Shown in pieces: positions 9,544 through 19,162 of a stretch of DNA of 64,000 bases (position 1 is the stretch's first letter; the number at the start of each line of letters is the position of its first letter). Made by a program: the position numbers and the translations under genes. The notes under the pieces are model-generated. The model did not search any database and was not told the origin of the DNA. It worked only from the letters and a program-made list of their open reading frames with translations. Source of the DNA: Bacteroidota bacterium (GTDB taxonomy: Bacteria > Bacteroidota > Bacteroidia > Bacteroidales > F082). The stretch lies in NCBI GenBank assembly GCA_009773165.1, contig WOUZ01000004.1, forward strand, positions 124,001-188,000, in the 5' to 3' direction.

Positions 9544-11838
9544 TTAAAAAAGACTCATTGTTACAGTAAGACCAGCCATTACAACGGCTACCATAGTCAT
9601 AAGTTTTATTAAAATGTTTAATGATGGTCCGCTTGTATCTTTAAAAGGATCTCCAACAGTATCACCAACGACGCTGGCTTTGTGTGTATCGCTTCCTTTT
9701 CCACCGTAGTTACCTTTTTCAACAAATTTCTTGGCGTTATCCCACGCACCACCTGCATTATTGAGCATCGAGGCAAGTGTGAAGCCTGAAGTGAGTCCAC
9801 CTACAATTAAACCAACAACACCCGAGACACCAAAAACCAAACCTACAATCACTGGAACAGCGATAGCTAAAAGTGAAGGCACAAGCATTTCGCGTTGCGC
9901 TCCTTTTGTTGATATAGCAACGCATTTTGCATATTCAGGAGTAGCTTTACCTTCCATTATACCTGGAATTTCGCGGAACTGGCGACGAACTTCTTCAACC
10001 ATTGCACCCGCGGCACGACCAACAGCTTTCATAGTCATAGCTGAGAAAACGAATGCCATCATGGCTCCAAGAAAAATTCCACCTAATAACATAGGGTTGA
10101 AAATTGTCAGATCATAAGCTTCAGTAAAATCTTTGATTGAAGCAGCAGTTAATGAAACAACACGTTGTCCTTCTGCAGCTACTGGTATAACAGCGGCTTT
10201 TGCTGTATAAAATACAACATCACCAACCTGTTTGATACCCTGAGTATCCTCGGCAACTTTTCCAATCCAGAGTCGAATTTCTTCGATGTAAGCAGCTAAC
10301 AATGCCATTGCCGTAAGTGCGGCAGAACCTATTGCAAAACCTTTTCCGGTAGCTGCAGTTGTATTACCTAACATATCAAGGGCATCGGTGCGTTCGCGAA
10401 CTTCTTTAGGAAGATGCGCCATCTCAGCATTACCACCTGCATTATCAGCAATCGGACCAAAAGCGTCAGTAGCGAGGGTAATACCTAAAGTTGAAAGCAT
10501 TCCAACTGCTGCAAAACCAATTCCGTAAACGCCCATTGCAAAATCATCAAATCCACCAGCAAAACCATAGGCAGCTATAATACCAATAACAATCGTCGTC
10601 ACTGGAATCCAGGTTGAAAACATACCCACAGCCATACCATCAATAATTGTTGTTGCCGGGCCTTGTGTTGCCTGACGTGCAATTCCTTTTGTAGGTTTGT
10701 ATTCATCAGAAGTGAAATACTCTGTGCCTTGTCCAATAATTACACCAGCAATTAATCCGGAAACAACTGATCCGAAAAGCCCGAAAGAAATCCAATCAAA
10801 ATATGCCATAACCGCTATCACAACTAAAATAAGCACAGAACTTCCTCCTGTTCCAAGCAGTAAGGCATTCAAAAGGTTTTTCTGGCTTGCAGATTCTTTC
10901 GTACGTACGAAGAAGATTCCAAGGATGGAGATAATAACACCTACAGCAGCAACGACCATTGGGGCAATCACATATTTTTCTTGTTCACCTCCAGAAATAA
11001 TTGGCAGAGCTGCACCCAAAGCAGCTGTTGCTAAGATCGATCCGGCATATGATTCATATAAGTCGGCGCCCATCCCGGCAACATCACCAACGTTATCGCC
11101 CACATTATCAGCAATTGTAGCTGGATTTCTTGGGTCATCCTCTGGGATACCAGCTTCCACTTTTCCAACAAGGTCAGCGCCAACATCAGCAGCTTTTGTA
11201 TAGATTCCACCACCAACACGTGCAAAAAGAGCCTGTGTGGAAGCCCCCATTCCGAAGGTAAGCATTGTTGCAGTAATTTCGACGAGTTTCATATGTTCAG
11301 AAGTATTAGGATGCACAAATGTCAGTCCTAAAAACTCCAGACCATTCTGCATATTTGCAGGAGTATAAACTACTTCGGTTAACAGATAATACCATGCTGC
11401 AATATCAAGCAATGCAAATCCAACAACAACCAAACCCATAACAGCACCGCTTCTAAAAGCAATTTGCAAGCCTTTATTGAGTGATTGTGAAGCTCCATGA
11501 GCAGTACGCGCTGAAGCATAAGTGGCTGTTTTCATGCCCAGATAACCGCATAGGCCAGAGAAAAATCCTCCAGTCAAAAATGCGATTGGCACAAACGGAT
11601 TTTGCACTCCCATATATGCCAGAATTCCAAGTAAAAAAACCAGCACTACAAAAACGATTGCCACTACTTTATACTGCCTTGTCAGGTAAGCCATAGCTCC
11701 TTCACGCACATATTGTGCAATACGTTTCATCTCATCTGTGCCTTCACTATTTTTCATCATGTTTGTGAAGAAATAATAGGCGAATAACAAAGCCATTACT
11801 GCCGAAGCCGGAATAAGCCAGAAAATAGAGTTCATCAT
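9544..11838 (-). CDS. hppA: K+-dependent membrane-bound proton/sodium pyrophosphatase
   Basis: Integral membrane pyrophosphatase of 764 residues with about 16 hydrophobic helices. It couples hydrolysis of pyrophosphate to ion pumping across the cytoplasmic membrane. The family's substrate motifs are all present: '[36 protein letters not shown]' region (seen around the middle third), '[16 protein letters not shown]' and near the end '[15 protein letters not shown]'. In '[10 protein letters not shown]' the residues Ala495 and Gly498 occupy the positions that are Lys and Thr in K+-independent enzymes, so this is the K+-dependent class. Known Bacteroidota members pump Na+ or both Na+ and H+, but the pumped ion cannot be settled by eye. 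Possible -7 box TATGTTTG lies about 50 bases upstream. Confidence 0.96.
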   Translation of the reverse strand: MMNSIFWLIPASAVMALLFAYYFFTNMMKNSEGTDEMKRIAQYVREGAMAYLTRQYKVVAIVFVVLVFLLGILAYMGVQNPFVPIAFLTGGFFSGLCGYLGMKTATYASARTAHGASQSLNKGLQIAFRSGAVMGLVVVGFALLDIAAWYYLLTEVVYTPANMQNGLEFLGLTFVHPNTSEHMKLVEITATMLTFGMGASTQALFARVGGGIYTKAADVGADLVGKVEAGIPEDDPRNPATIADNVGDNVGDVAGMGADLYESYAGSILATAALGAALPIISGGEQEKYVIAPMVVAAVGVIISILGIFFVRTKESASQKNLLNALLLGTGGSSVLILVVIAVMAYFDWISFGLFGSVVSGLIAGVIIGQGTEYFTSDEYKPTKGIARQATQGPATTIIDGMAVGMFSTWIPVTTIVIGIIAAYGFAGGFDDFAMGVYGIGFAAVGMLSTLGITLATDAFGPIADNAGGNAEMAHLPKEVRERTDALDMLGNTTAATGKGFAIGSAALTAMALLAAYIEEIRLWIGKVAEDTQGIKQVGDVVFYTAKAAVIPVAAEGQRVVSLTAASIKDFTEAYDLTIFNPMLLGGIFLGAMMAFVFSAMTMKAVGRAAGAMVEEVRRQFREIPGIMEGKATPEYAKCVAISTKGAQREMLVPSLLAIAVPVIVGLVFGVSGVVGLIVGGLTSGFTLASMLNNAGGAWDNAKKFVEKGNYGGKGSDTHKASVVGDTVGDPFKDTSGPSLNILIKLMTMVAVVMAGLTVTMSLF

Positions 11839-12227
11839 ACAATTAGGTTTTTTTGGTTATAGAATAAAACAATTGTTAGTTAAATCAAACATATAAAGTG
11901 TCCTAAAAATTAACTCGGGAGGTTTCCAAAATTTTAAAAAAAAATAATAAAACTTCTCATTTACAATAATTAAGTGTAGTGCTATTTCAAGGAACGTGTA
12001 TGAAAAGAATCGAAGGACACAATCATTTGTTGGAAAAATCGCAAACGATTGCAACAATTCAATTCTCTATTGGGCTCGCAAAAATAGCTACTTAATTTTT
12101 CCTATCAAAGGATTAATTTTGATATAAATTCGACTCTTAAAAACCTGTTCAAAACTTTAAAACAAGGTTTGTGTGCAAAACAATTTTCTTTCTACTTTTA
12201 TGGGTTCAAAAATGAAGTGAAGCCTGC
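11839..12227. other. Intergenic region, 389 bases, divergent promoters
   Basis: AT-rich spacer between hppA (leftward) and the bifunctional-nuclease gene (rightward). It contains a minus-strand -7 box (TATGTTTG, 11893-11886), a small palindrome AACAATTGTT at 11868-11877 in the hppA leader, and the plus-strand promoter listed at 12168. A 66-codon open frame on the minus strand has no protein-like features. Confidence 0.4.
12168..12200 (+). promoter_or_regulatory. Promoter of the bifunctional nuclease family gene
   Basis: TTTG at 12168-12171, 21 bases, TACTTTTA at 12193-12200; one mismatch from the Bacteroidota -7 consensus and 27 bases before the start codon. Confidence 0.45.
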
Positions 12228-12812
12228 ATGGATAAAATTTTACTTGAAATCGTCGGAATGTCTTACAGTCATTCGCAAAGTGGCGCTTATGCCCTCATTC
12301 TTGGGGAGGTTGGCGGGAAAAGAAGATTGCCAATTATAATCGGGGGTTTTGAGGCTCAGGCAATAGCACTTGGCTTGGAAAAAATGCAGCCTTCACGTCC
12401 AATGACGCACGATCTGATGAAAAACTTTGCAGACAATTTTGGAATTGAAGTGACTGAGGTACTGATACATAAGTTCAAAGAAGGTGTCTTTCACGCTTTG
12501 CTGATCTGTGACAAAGATGGTGTTATCAGTCAGATTGATGCTCGCACCTCCGACGCTGTTGCAATCTCAATAAGGTTTCAATGCCCTGTGTATGCCTATG
12601 AAAATATTATGGAAGAAGCTGGCATACTGATGGAAAATGATGAAGAAGTTCCTGATAATTCAACCGAAATTAAAGTTACTTCAGAAAACGAATTTAGCGA
12701 CTATATATCAGCTGAATTGGAAGAGATGCTGGAGAAAGCAGTAGAAAATGAAGATTATGAGCAAGCTTCACTCATAAGGGATGAATTAAAAAAACGTAAA
12801 AATCGAATTTAA
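12228..12812 (+). CDS. Bifunctional nuclease family protein (DUF151 + UVR motif)
   Basis: A 194-residue cytoplasmic protein. Residues 1-130 form the DUF151/bifunctional nuclease domain ('ALILGEVGGKRRLPIIIGGFEAQAIAL', 'DARTSDAVAISIRF'), and residues about 155-192 form a UVR-type helical hairpin ('LEKAVENEDYEQASLIRDELKKRK'), as in the UvrB-UvrC contact motif. This two-part layout is standard in Bacteroidota. The name comes from a plant relative with reported RNase/DNase activity; the bacterial role is unproven. The same UVR motif ends UvrB at 26783. thyA follows after 119 bases. Confidence 0.88.
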   Translation: MDKILLEIVGMSYSHSQSGAYALILGEVGGKRRLPIIIGGFEAQAIALGLEKMQPSRPMTHDLMKNFADNFGIEVTEVLIHKFKEGVFHALLICDKDGVISQIDARTSDAVAISIRFQCPVYAYENIMEEAGILMENDEEVPDNSTEIKVTSENEFSDYISAELEEMLEKAVENEDYEQASLIRDELKKRKNRI

Positions 12813-12931
12813 CTTATCAACTTTTCTAAAGTGATTCGAGCAATAATCAATTCTGAATCTACGCATCTTGTTAAACTAAATGAACAAAACACCAAAAAGA
12901 CACTCATAATTCCTAAAGCTGTCCACTCATT

Positions 12932-13756
12932 ATGCAACAATACCTCGATCTGATAAAAAACGTTCTTGATAACGGCACAAAAAAGACTGACCGCACGGGA
13001 ACTGGAACAATCAGCATTTTCGCTCCTCAAATGAGATTTAACCTCGAAGAAGGATTTCCGCTTTTAACAACAAAGAAACTGCACCTGCGTTCGATCATTT
13101 ATGAACTACTTTGGTTTATTAAAGGCGATACTAATATTTCATATCTTAAGGAAAACAAAGTAAATATTTGGAATGAATGGGCTGATGAAAATGGAGATCT
13201 TGGACCTGTTTACGGTGCTCAATGGCGTAATTGGAATAATGAAGGCATCGATCAGTTAGCTGAAGTCATTCAAAGTTTGAAATCCAATCCTGACAGTCGC
13301 CGTCATATTGTTGCTGCCTGGAATCCATCTGTTTTACCTGTCTCCGGCTTAAGTTTCAGCGAGAATGTAGCACAAGGGAATGCTGCTCTACCACCCTGCC
13401 ATGCCTGGTTTCAGTTTTATGTTGCAAATGGTAAGCTTTCTTGTCAGATGTACCAGCGAAGTGCCGATATATTTCTGGGGGTGCCATTCAACATCGCTTC
13501 ATACGCACTGCTTACAATGATGATTGCTCAGATAACCAACCTCAGTCCTGGCGATTTTATCCTTACGCTCGGTGATGCGCATATTTACCTCAACCACCTT
13601 GAACAGGTGCAGCTTCAATTGAGCAGAACGACCCGAAAACTTCCAACCCTTTTATTAAATCCTGATATTAAAGATATCAACGAATTCAAATTCAGTGACT
13701 TTACTCTTGAAGGTTACGATCCTCATCCTCACATTAAAGGAGATATTGCCGTATGA
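12932..13756 (+). CDS. thyA: Thymidylate synthase
   Basis: Converts dUMP to dTMP with methylenetetrahydrofolate, producing dihydrofolate. 274 residues, close to the 264-residue E. coli enzyme. It starts '[26 protein letters not shown]' and contains the active-site Cys156 in '[11 protein letters not shown]', then '[20 protein letters not shown]' and 'GDAHIYLNH', the dUMP and folate contacts. The stop overlaps the start of folA by four bases (ATGA), so the dihydrofolate it makes is recycled by the next enzyme from the same transcript. No strong promoter box was seen directly upstream. Confidence 0.97.
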   Translation: MQQYLDLIKNVLDNGTKKTDRTGTGTISIFAPQMRFNLEEGFPLLTTKKLHLRSIIYELLWFIKGDTNISYLKENKVNIWNEWADENGDLGPVYGAQWRNWNNEGIDQLAEVIQSLKSNPDSRRHIVAAWNPSVLPVSGLSFSENVAQGNAALPPCHAWFQFYVANGKLSCQMYQRSADIFLGVPFNIASYALLTMMIAQITNLSPGDFILTLGDAHIYLNHLEQVQLQLSRTTRKLPTLLLNPDIKDINEFKFSDFTLEGYDPHPHIKGDIAV

Positions 13757-14271
13757 CAGATACAATAACCTCTCATAAAACTACCATCAGTATCATTGTA
13801 GCCATAGCTCAAAATAAAGCCATTGGAAAAAACAATCAGCTACTGTGGCACATATCTGATGATTTGAAGCGTTTTAAACGAATCACCTCCGGACATACGG
13901 TGATAATGGGCAAGCGGACATTATTCTCCCTTCCTTCAGGACCATTACCAAAGCGACGCAATATCGTTTTGAGTGATACCATGACTGACTGTTTCGGGGG
14001 AAGTTGTGAAACAGCTTTTTCTATTCCGGATGTTCTGGATAGGATAAAAAATGAAGATGAAGTTTTTGTCATCGGAGGAGGGATGGTCTATGAACAGTTT
14101 CTCCCAATATCAGATAAGCTTTACCTGACCATTGTTGAGAAAGATTTTGAAGCCGACACTTTTTTCCCGGAAATTGATTTTAACCAATTTGACCTTTTGG
14201 ATCAGGAGTCAGTCTCCTTTGATGATAACCTTGGGTTCTCTTATAGGTACGAAACCTGGAAAAGAAAATGA
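13753..14271 (+). CDS. folA: Dihydrofolate reductase
   Basis: Reduces dihydrofolate to tetrahydrofolate with NADPH. 172 residues with '[33 protein letters not shown]' (substrate pocket, catalytic Asp in HISDD), '[12 protein letters not shown]' and '[16 protein letters not shown]' (NADPH loop). About 11 residues precede the usual DHFR opening. ATGA overlap with thyA indicates coupled translation. It converges on the amidohydrolase gene with only 21 bases between and no obvious terminator. Confidence 0.96.
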   Translation: MTDTITSHKTTISIIVAIAQNKAIGKNNQLLWHISDDLKRFKRITSGHTVIMGKRTLFSLPSGPLPKRRNIVLSDTMTDCFGGSCETAFSIPDVLDRIKNEDEVFVIGGGMVYEQFLPISDKLYLTIVEKDFEADTFFPEIDFNQFDLLDQESVSFDDNLGFSYRYETWKRK

Positions 14272-14292
14272 AATCGAAGTTTTCAGGATTAC

Positions 14293-15942
14293 TTATTCAA
14301 CCTGATGCACTTTTTGTCCACCGGAAAATACAGCAAGCGGTTTAGTTTTTAAAATTTCCTCTGGATGAATCTCCATTAAATCTTTATCAAGGATAACAAA
14401 ATCAGCGAGTTTCCCTGCTTCAATGCTTCCTTTCATATGTTCTTCAAACGATCCTTTTGCAGCCCAAATGGTCATTGATCTCATTGCTTCTTGCCTTGAA
14501 AGGGCATTTTCCATCTGAAACCCGGCTTCCGGCCAACCTTCAAGGTTTTTACGAACTACAGCAGCGTAAAAAGTATAAATTGGATTAATGCTTTCAATTG
14601 GAAAGTCAGTACCATTTATAATCCATCCATTTTGAGCAAGCAGTTGTTTCTGAGCATAGGCACCTTTAATGCGCTCAGTCCCCAGTCGTTCATCAGCCCA
14701 ACCCATATCGGAAGTTGCATGAGTGCTTTGGATCGAAGGGATAATTGAGTAGTCACCAAATAGATGAAAGTCAGATGAATCAACAACCTGAGCGTGCTCA
14801 ATGCGCCATCGAAGATCGTTAGGACCTTTTAGAAAATCTGAATAAAGTTCCAAGATTGTTCTAACTGCTTCATCTCCAATAGCGTGCATATTTACTTGGA
14901 ATCCAGCTGCATAAGCTCTTTGCATAATCCCTCTGTAAAAACTGCTGTCATACATCATTAAGCCAGTTTTTTCCGGGGCATCGCTGTAGGGTTCTTTGAG
15001 TTTTGCACCTCTTGAGCCCAAAGCTCCGTCAGCATACATTTTAACCGAGCGTATCACTAACTTTTCGGATGACTGAGGCCCTTTTGGCAAATAAAAGTCT
15101 AAGGTGGCCGAATCAGGATCAACCATTGCATTGATTCTCATTTTTAAGCTACCATCATCATGAAGACTGCGAATCAACTCAATAGTTTGATATGGCAAGC
15201 CTGCATCTACAACACTTGTCAAACCTGCAGCAAAACAGTTTCGCTGCGCTTCCATTAATGCTGTTTTCTTTTCATCATCTGTCAGTTTTGGAACGAGCAT
15301 TTTCACTGAAGCATCCGCATTATCAATTAGTATTCCAGTAGGTTGACCATCGGAATTTAAAAGCACCTCACCACCCTGGACTTTAGTTTTCGAAGTTATT
15401 CCAGCAGTTTTTAAGGCAGTTTTACTTGCCAGAGATGCATGGCCGTCGATGCGGATAAGTAACACTTTCTTACCTGGAAACACTTCTTCAAGTCGTTCGT
15501 TATCAGGAAATTGCTGTGGTTGCCACAAATTGTGGTCCCAGCCACGCCCCAAAATCCAATCAGTAGGATGTTTTTCAAAATGTAGTTTTAGCCGGTTTAA
15601 AACTTCATCAAAAGATGTTGCTCCTGAAAGATCAGCATACCGGTAAAGATTCTCACCATATCCATAAAAGTGGCAGTGTCCATCAATAAAACCGGGAAAA
15701 ACAGCTTTGCCGCCGGCATCATGGATGATATCTGAAGAAAACTTAGCTTGTATTTCAGTGGTGCTGCCAACAGCAACAAAACGACCATCTTTAACAGCGA
15801 AAGCCTCTGCGACCATAAAAGTTGAATCGACAGTATAAATCCTGCCATTAAGAAGAATCAAATCGACAGCTTGTTTATCCATTGGTTTACAGGCATATAA
15901 AGTTAAAAAAAGAGCTACTATAGCTAGTTTATTCTTGAGCAT
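14293..15942 (-). CDS. Amidohydrolase family lipoprotein (YtcJ/NfdA-like)
   Basis: Metal-dependent amidohydrolase of the amidohydrolase-3 type, 549 residues. The N-terminus 'LFLTLYACKP' is a lipobox with Cys18, so the protein should be anchored outside the cytoplasm. Metal-site motifs are visible: 'FPGFIDGHCHFYGYG' (HxH), 'VNMHAIGDEAV', 'RIEHAQVVD' and 'NGTDFPIES' near the end. Relatives hydrolyse N-substituted formamides or unknown cyclic amides; the substrate cannot be named. Its start overlaps the end of the ABC ATPase gene by 19 bases, so it is the last gene of the transporter run, and may act on the transported compound or may simply be co-transcribed. Confidence 0.85.
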   Translation of the reverse strand: MLKNKLAIVALFLTLYACKPMDKQAVDLILLNGRIYTVDSTFMVAEAFAVKDGRFVAVGSTTEIQAKFSSDIIHDAGGKAVFPGFIDGHCHFYGYGENLYRYADLSGATSFDEVLNRLKLHFEKHPTDWILGRGWDHNLWQPQQFPDNERLEEVFPGKKVLLIRIDGHASLASKTALKTAGITSKTKVQGGEVLLNSDGQPTGILIDNADASVKMLVPKLTDDEKKTALMEAQRNCFAAGLTSVVDAGLPYQTIELIRSLHDDGSLKMRINAMVDPDSATLDFYLPKGPQSSEKLVIRSVKMYADGALGSRGAKLKEPYSDAPEKTGLMMYDSSFYRGIMQRAYAAGFQVNMHAIGDEAVRTILELYSDFLKGPNDLRWRIEHAQVVDSSDFHLFGDYSIIPSIQSTHATSDMGWADERLGTERIKGAYAQKQLLAQNGWIINGTDFPIESINPIYTFYAAVVRKNLEGWPEAGFQMENALSRQEAMRSMTIWAAKGSFEEHMKGSIEAGKLADFVILDKDLMEIHPEEILKTKPLAVFSGGQKVHQVE

Positions 15943-16925
15943 AATTCGGTTATCTTTTTAATAAGTGTATCTATATCGCGACAAAAATACGATTCCGCAG
16001 CACAATATAGTATATATTGATTACTATTACTTTCTATTTGAATATCAGATATTTGTTTAGCAGTCAATTGCAGGCCATTTCGAAGCAAAGCATTTTTCAC
16101 CCAACGAATATGTGGAATATCTCCTGATACATAAACTTTTAATCCTGAAGTAGTTAAATCAGTAAACTGTCCGAATTCTGTATCAAATGTGAGTGAATTG
16201 CGATCGAAATAATTATTGATAAAGCCATCAACAACAAGTTTTTCAGGACTACCGGATATGATTGGCATTCCCGGCGACATGGCCCAGATTGTATCTGCAT
16301 TTCGCAAAACCAAATCCAAATCGTGAGAAGAAAAAATGACCGTCTTTTTTTTACTGGCAATAAGTGATTTCAGCAATTGCATCAATTCAATTTTTGCCGG
16401 GTAATCCAAAAATGCTGCCGGCTCATCAAGAATAATTATTGGAGTGTCTTGTGCCAGAGCTTTGGCAATCATTGTCTTTTGACGCTCGCCATCACTGAGA
16501 CTTACCATTGTCCGCCCTTTTAAATGTGAGATGCCACACAATAGCATGCTTTCTTCAACCATTTCTTTATCATGCTTATCAAGCCGTCCCCAAAAACCAA
16601 TATGAGGGTATCTTCCCAATGCCACCACATCTTCAGTACGAATGTAATAATCAACAGGAAGATCGGTGAGCACAATACTAACCACCAATGCTTTATCTTC
16701 GCTTGAGTAGTCTTCTACGGATCGTTTATTCAATAATACTGTTCCGGATAATGGTTCAATGATACCGGAAATAGTTTTCAAAAGTGTTGATTTTCCTGTT
16801 CCGTTTGAACCTATCAAAGCAATAAATGCACCTTCATTTACCTGTTGGGAGAACGGAGGGATTAAGCTTTTTGAAGAAGTGTAACCAATTTCCAGTTCAT
16901 TTATTTCGATCAAAGGCGCTTTCAT
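15924..16925 (-). CDS. ABC transporter ATP-binding protein (FecE/BtuD type)
   Basis: ATPase subunit of an importer for a siderophore, heme or cobalamin-like ligand. Walker A 'GSNGTGKST' at residues 39-47, signature 'LSDGERQK' near residue 143, Walker B 'IIILDEPAAFLD' and switch His in 'FSSHDLDLVL'. Length is 333, longer than the roughly 255 of FecE or BtuD; the last 80 or so residues after 'TFDTEFGQFTDL' form an extra domain with 'GLKVYVSGDIPHIRWVKNAL' that I do not recognise. Four-base overlap with the permease upstream and 19-base overlap with the amidohydrolase downstream show one operon. Confidence 0.92.
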   Translation of the reverse strand: MKAPLIEINELEIGYTSSKSLIPPFSQQVNEGAFIALIGSNGTGKSTLLKTISGIIEPLSGTVLLNKRSVEDYSSEDKALVVSIVLTDLPVDYYIRTEDVVALGRYPHIGFWGRLDKHDKEMVEESMLLCGISHLKGRTMVSLSDGERQKTMIAKALAQDTPIIILDEPAAFLDYPAKIELMQLLKSLIASKKKTVIFSSHDLDLVLRNADTIWAMSPGMPIISGSPEKLVVDGFINNYFDRNSLTFDTEFGQFTDLTTSGLKVYVSGDIPHIRWVKNALLRNGLQLTAKQISDIQIESNSNQYILYCAAESYFCRDIDTLIKKITELCSRIN

Positions 16926-17983
16926 AACTCAGATGAATAGAGGTGTTTTTTCTTTACTATGACCCAAATTACGATTGGCGCACCTATTAAAGATGTCACC
17001 GCATTGATTGGCAGACTACTTTCAAAGCCGGGTAAACGTGCAATCAAGTTACAAAAAAGTGCTAGTCCAGCTCCAATCACCATAACAGCCGGAAGCAGTA
17101 GCTGGTGGTTGCTATCCCGAAAAATATTTCTTGCAAGGTGTGGCACAGCCAGGCCAATAAATGCAATCGGTCCTGCATAAGCGGTGATAACTGCAGTCAA
17201 ATAGCCGGAAACAAACAATATAAATAATTGAGAACGTTTTACATTAAGGCCAAGGTTAGCAGCGTAACTCTCACCTAATAACAACATATTCAATGGTTTA
17301 ACCATCAAATATGAAAAAATCAATCCAATACCTGTTGCAAATGTAAAAACAGGGATCTGAGAACTACCAACGTTAGAGAAACTTCCTAAACCCCACAAAA
17401 CAAACGCTTGTAAATCTTCTTTGTGACTGAAATATTTTGCAATTCCAACAAGTGCACCTGTGACATAGGCAATCATTATGCCTGCAATCAATAAACTTAC
17501 AATATTTATTAAAAGTCTTCCAAGCCAGGTAATTAGCAACAAAACCAGCATTGCGCCGGTGAAGGCCGCTAAAATAATACCAAACTGACTTATCCATCCT
17601 AAGGTATGGAGAACATAACCTGAAAAAGCACTAAAAGTAAGTAGCAGAATGGCAACTCCGAGGCTTGCTCCTGAGCTGATGCCTAGAATAGAGGGGTCGG
17701 CTAGAGGATTCCGAAACAAGGTCTGCATTAATAATCCGGCAACGGCTAAACCCGCTCCTGAAAGCATGGCAGTTATTGCCTGAGGTAGCCGAAAGTTCAA
17801 AACGATTGTAACATGTGAAGGATCAGCAGCTGGACCAAATCCTGTTAAAGCAAACCAAACCGTTTTAAAATCAAGAGGTACTGATCCTAAAAAAAGATTC
17901 ACAAAGAAAAGAAAAACCAAAAAAAGCAAAAGTATTAACAAGGTAATACCCCAGTGTCTTCTCATGTAAGTGCCTGTTATCAT
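16922..17983 (-). CDS. FecCD-family ABC transporter permease
   Basis: Inner-membrane permease of 353 residues with about ten hydrophobic helices. Family landmarks are 'RLPQAITAMLSGAGLAVAGLLMQTLFRNPLADPSILGISSGA', spread over residues about 60-105, and 'GPIAFIGLAVPHLARNIF' near residue 285. These define the BtuC/FecCD group, which forms homodimers and works with one ATPase and a periplasmic binding protein, both present here. Ligand class is iron-siderophore, heme or corrinoid; nothing in the sequence decides between them, and no TonB-dependent receptor is next door. Confidence 0.95.
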   Translation of the reverse strand: MITGTYMRRHWGITLLILLLFLVFLFFVNLFLGSVPLDFKTVWFALTGFGPAADPSHVTIVLNFRLPQAITAMLSGAGLAVAGLLMQTLFRNPLADPSILGISSGASLGVAILLLTFSAFSGYVLHTLGWISQFGIILAAFTGAMLVLLLITWLGRLLINIVSLLIAGIMIAYVTGALVGIAKYFSHKEDLQAFVLWGLGSFSNVGSSQIPVFTFATGIGLIFSYLMVKPLNMLLLGESYAANLGLNVKRSQLFILFVSGYLTAVITAYAGPIAFIGLAVPHLARNIFRDSNHQLLLPAVMVIGAGLALFCNLIARLPGFESSLPINAVTSLIGAPIVIWVIVKKKHLYSSEL

Positions 17984-19152
17984 GGTTCTAATAATTGATG
18001 AAAAACAGGTTGATGATCAGGCAGAAGCTCAGGATGAAATATCGCAATGAAATCGGCGAGCATATGGTTTGGCTCCAGTGGACTTCGTTCGAAATAAGAT
18101 GTCTCAAGAATATTGCAAAAAACAACCTTTTTCTCCTGAAAAGCTTTGAAAGAAGCATAAAGCTCATTTTCTGACTTTAACTGCTCATAACTGTACTTAG
18201 CCGATGCTGCCTGAGCAATTCTCCAGTAGTCGGCCTTTCCGGCACGTGCATAGATGGTTTCAATATCAAGAGGAAAACTAGCTTCGGAATTATTATCAGC
18301 AAAAACATACGTTGCCCCTGCATCTTCAAAAAGTCGAGCCATATAACTTTTACCTCCCGGAACATACCACTGGCCAGCAAAAGCCTTATCAGCGAATACG
18401 GTTGGTCGCTCTTTGGTCGTTGAAACCAAGTTTTTCAGTCGTAAGTAATCAGCAGCTATCGAATCAAACATTTGCACAGCAATTTCTTCTTTTTCAACCA
18501 ACAGACCAAGAATTTTAATCCATTCTGTTCTTCCAAGAGGATTCGTTTCAAAATAATCTGTCCAGGCTAAAAGAGGCAGCCCAAGATTTTCCAAAGCAGT
18601 AGGTACGCCTGTCGGGTCAGGTGAATAAAGGATTAATTCAGGCTGAATGCGAAGAATTTTTTCAATTTCATAGCGTCCGTCAGCAGCAACTTCTTCAACA
18701 AGCCCACTTTCAAACAGGTGACGCATCTGCTTATTAGTAATAAAACCAGCTTCTGAAACTCCTTTGATTCTAACAGCCTCATTCATTGTCATTAATGGAC
18801 CCCATTGTGTTGCGGAAAGCGTAATCAGACTCTTGACAGGAGTTCGGATGACATTCGAAGTTTGCAAAGAATCTGGTAAAGGAAATGTATCAGAAATGAA
18901 ATATGTTTTTTGTAATACCGAACCTCCTACCCAGGGATTGTAAATCGTCAATTCGCTTACATGGCCCAACTTCCTAATGCTAAAGCCTTTCGCATAATTA
19001 ACATAGGAATCGTTTAGCTGACTTTCAATAGTCTGGATTCTTTTCGTCTGCGATTCACAAGAAAAAAAACATAAAAAGTTGGCAAGCAAAATGATTGCTA
19101 CCTTGAAAGGTGTTTTGCGAAAATTATTGATAACGAAAAAAATCTTCTTCAT
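17980..19152 (-). CDS. ABC transporter substrate-binding lipoprotein (BtuF/FhuD-like)
   Basis: Binding protein of 390 residues with a hydrophobic leader and lipobox 'LCFFSCES' (Cys32), so membrane-anchored on the periplasmic side. The TroA/BtuF-like fold is supported by 'MNEAVRIKGVSEAGFIT', 'EKILRIQPELILYSP' and 'NLGLPLLAWTDYFETNPLGRTEWI'. It captures the ligand for the FecCD permease, with which its gene overlaps by four bases. It begins 10 bases after the GroES-like gene ends. The sequence does not reveal the ligand. Confidence 0.9.
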   Translation of the reverse strand: MKKIFFVINNFRKTPFKVAIILLANFLCFFSCESQTKRIQTIESQLNDSYVNYAKGFSIRKLGHVSELTIYNPWVGGSVLQKTYFISDTFPLPDSLQTSNVIRTPVKSLITLSATQWGPLMTMNEAVRIKGVSEAGFITNKQMRHLFESGLVEEVAADGRYEIEKILRIQPELILYSPDPTGVPTALENLGLPLLAWTDYFETNPLGRTEWIKILGLLVEKEEIAVQMFDSIAADYLRLKNLVSTTKERPTVFADKAFAGQWYVPGGKSYMARLFEDAGATYVFADNNSEASFPLDIETIYARAGKADYWRIAQAASAKYSYEQLKSENELYASFKAFQEKKVVFCNILETSYFERSPLEPNHMLADFIAIFHPELLPDHQPVFHQLLEP

Positions 19153-19162
19153 ATGTCAGTTT

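Noticed and set aside
9731-10117. A 128-codon plus-strand frame opposite hppA
   Set aside because: Same reason; Pro/Thr-rich shadow of a conserved gene.
10697-11203. A 168-codon open frame on the plus strand opposite hppA
   Set aside because: Lies wholly within the well-supported pyrophosphatase gene; low-complexity Thr/Pro/Ile-rich product typical of an antisense shadow.
11857-12057. A 66-codon minus-strand frame in the hppA upstream spacer
   Set aside because: Starts without any promoter or A-rich leader, Phe/Leu-rich random look, and overlaps a likely promoter.
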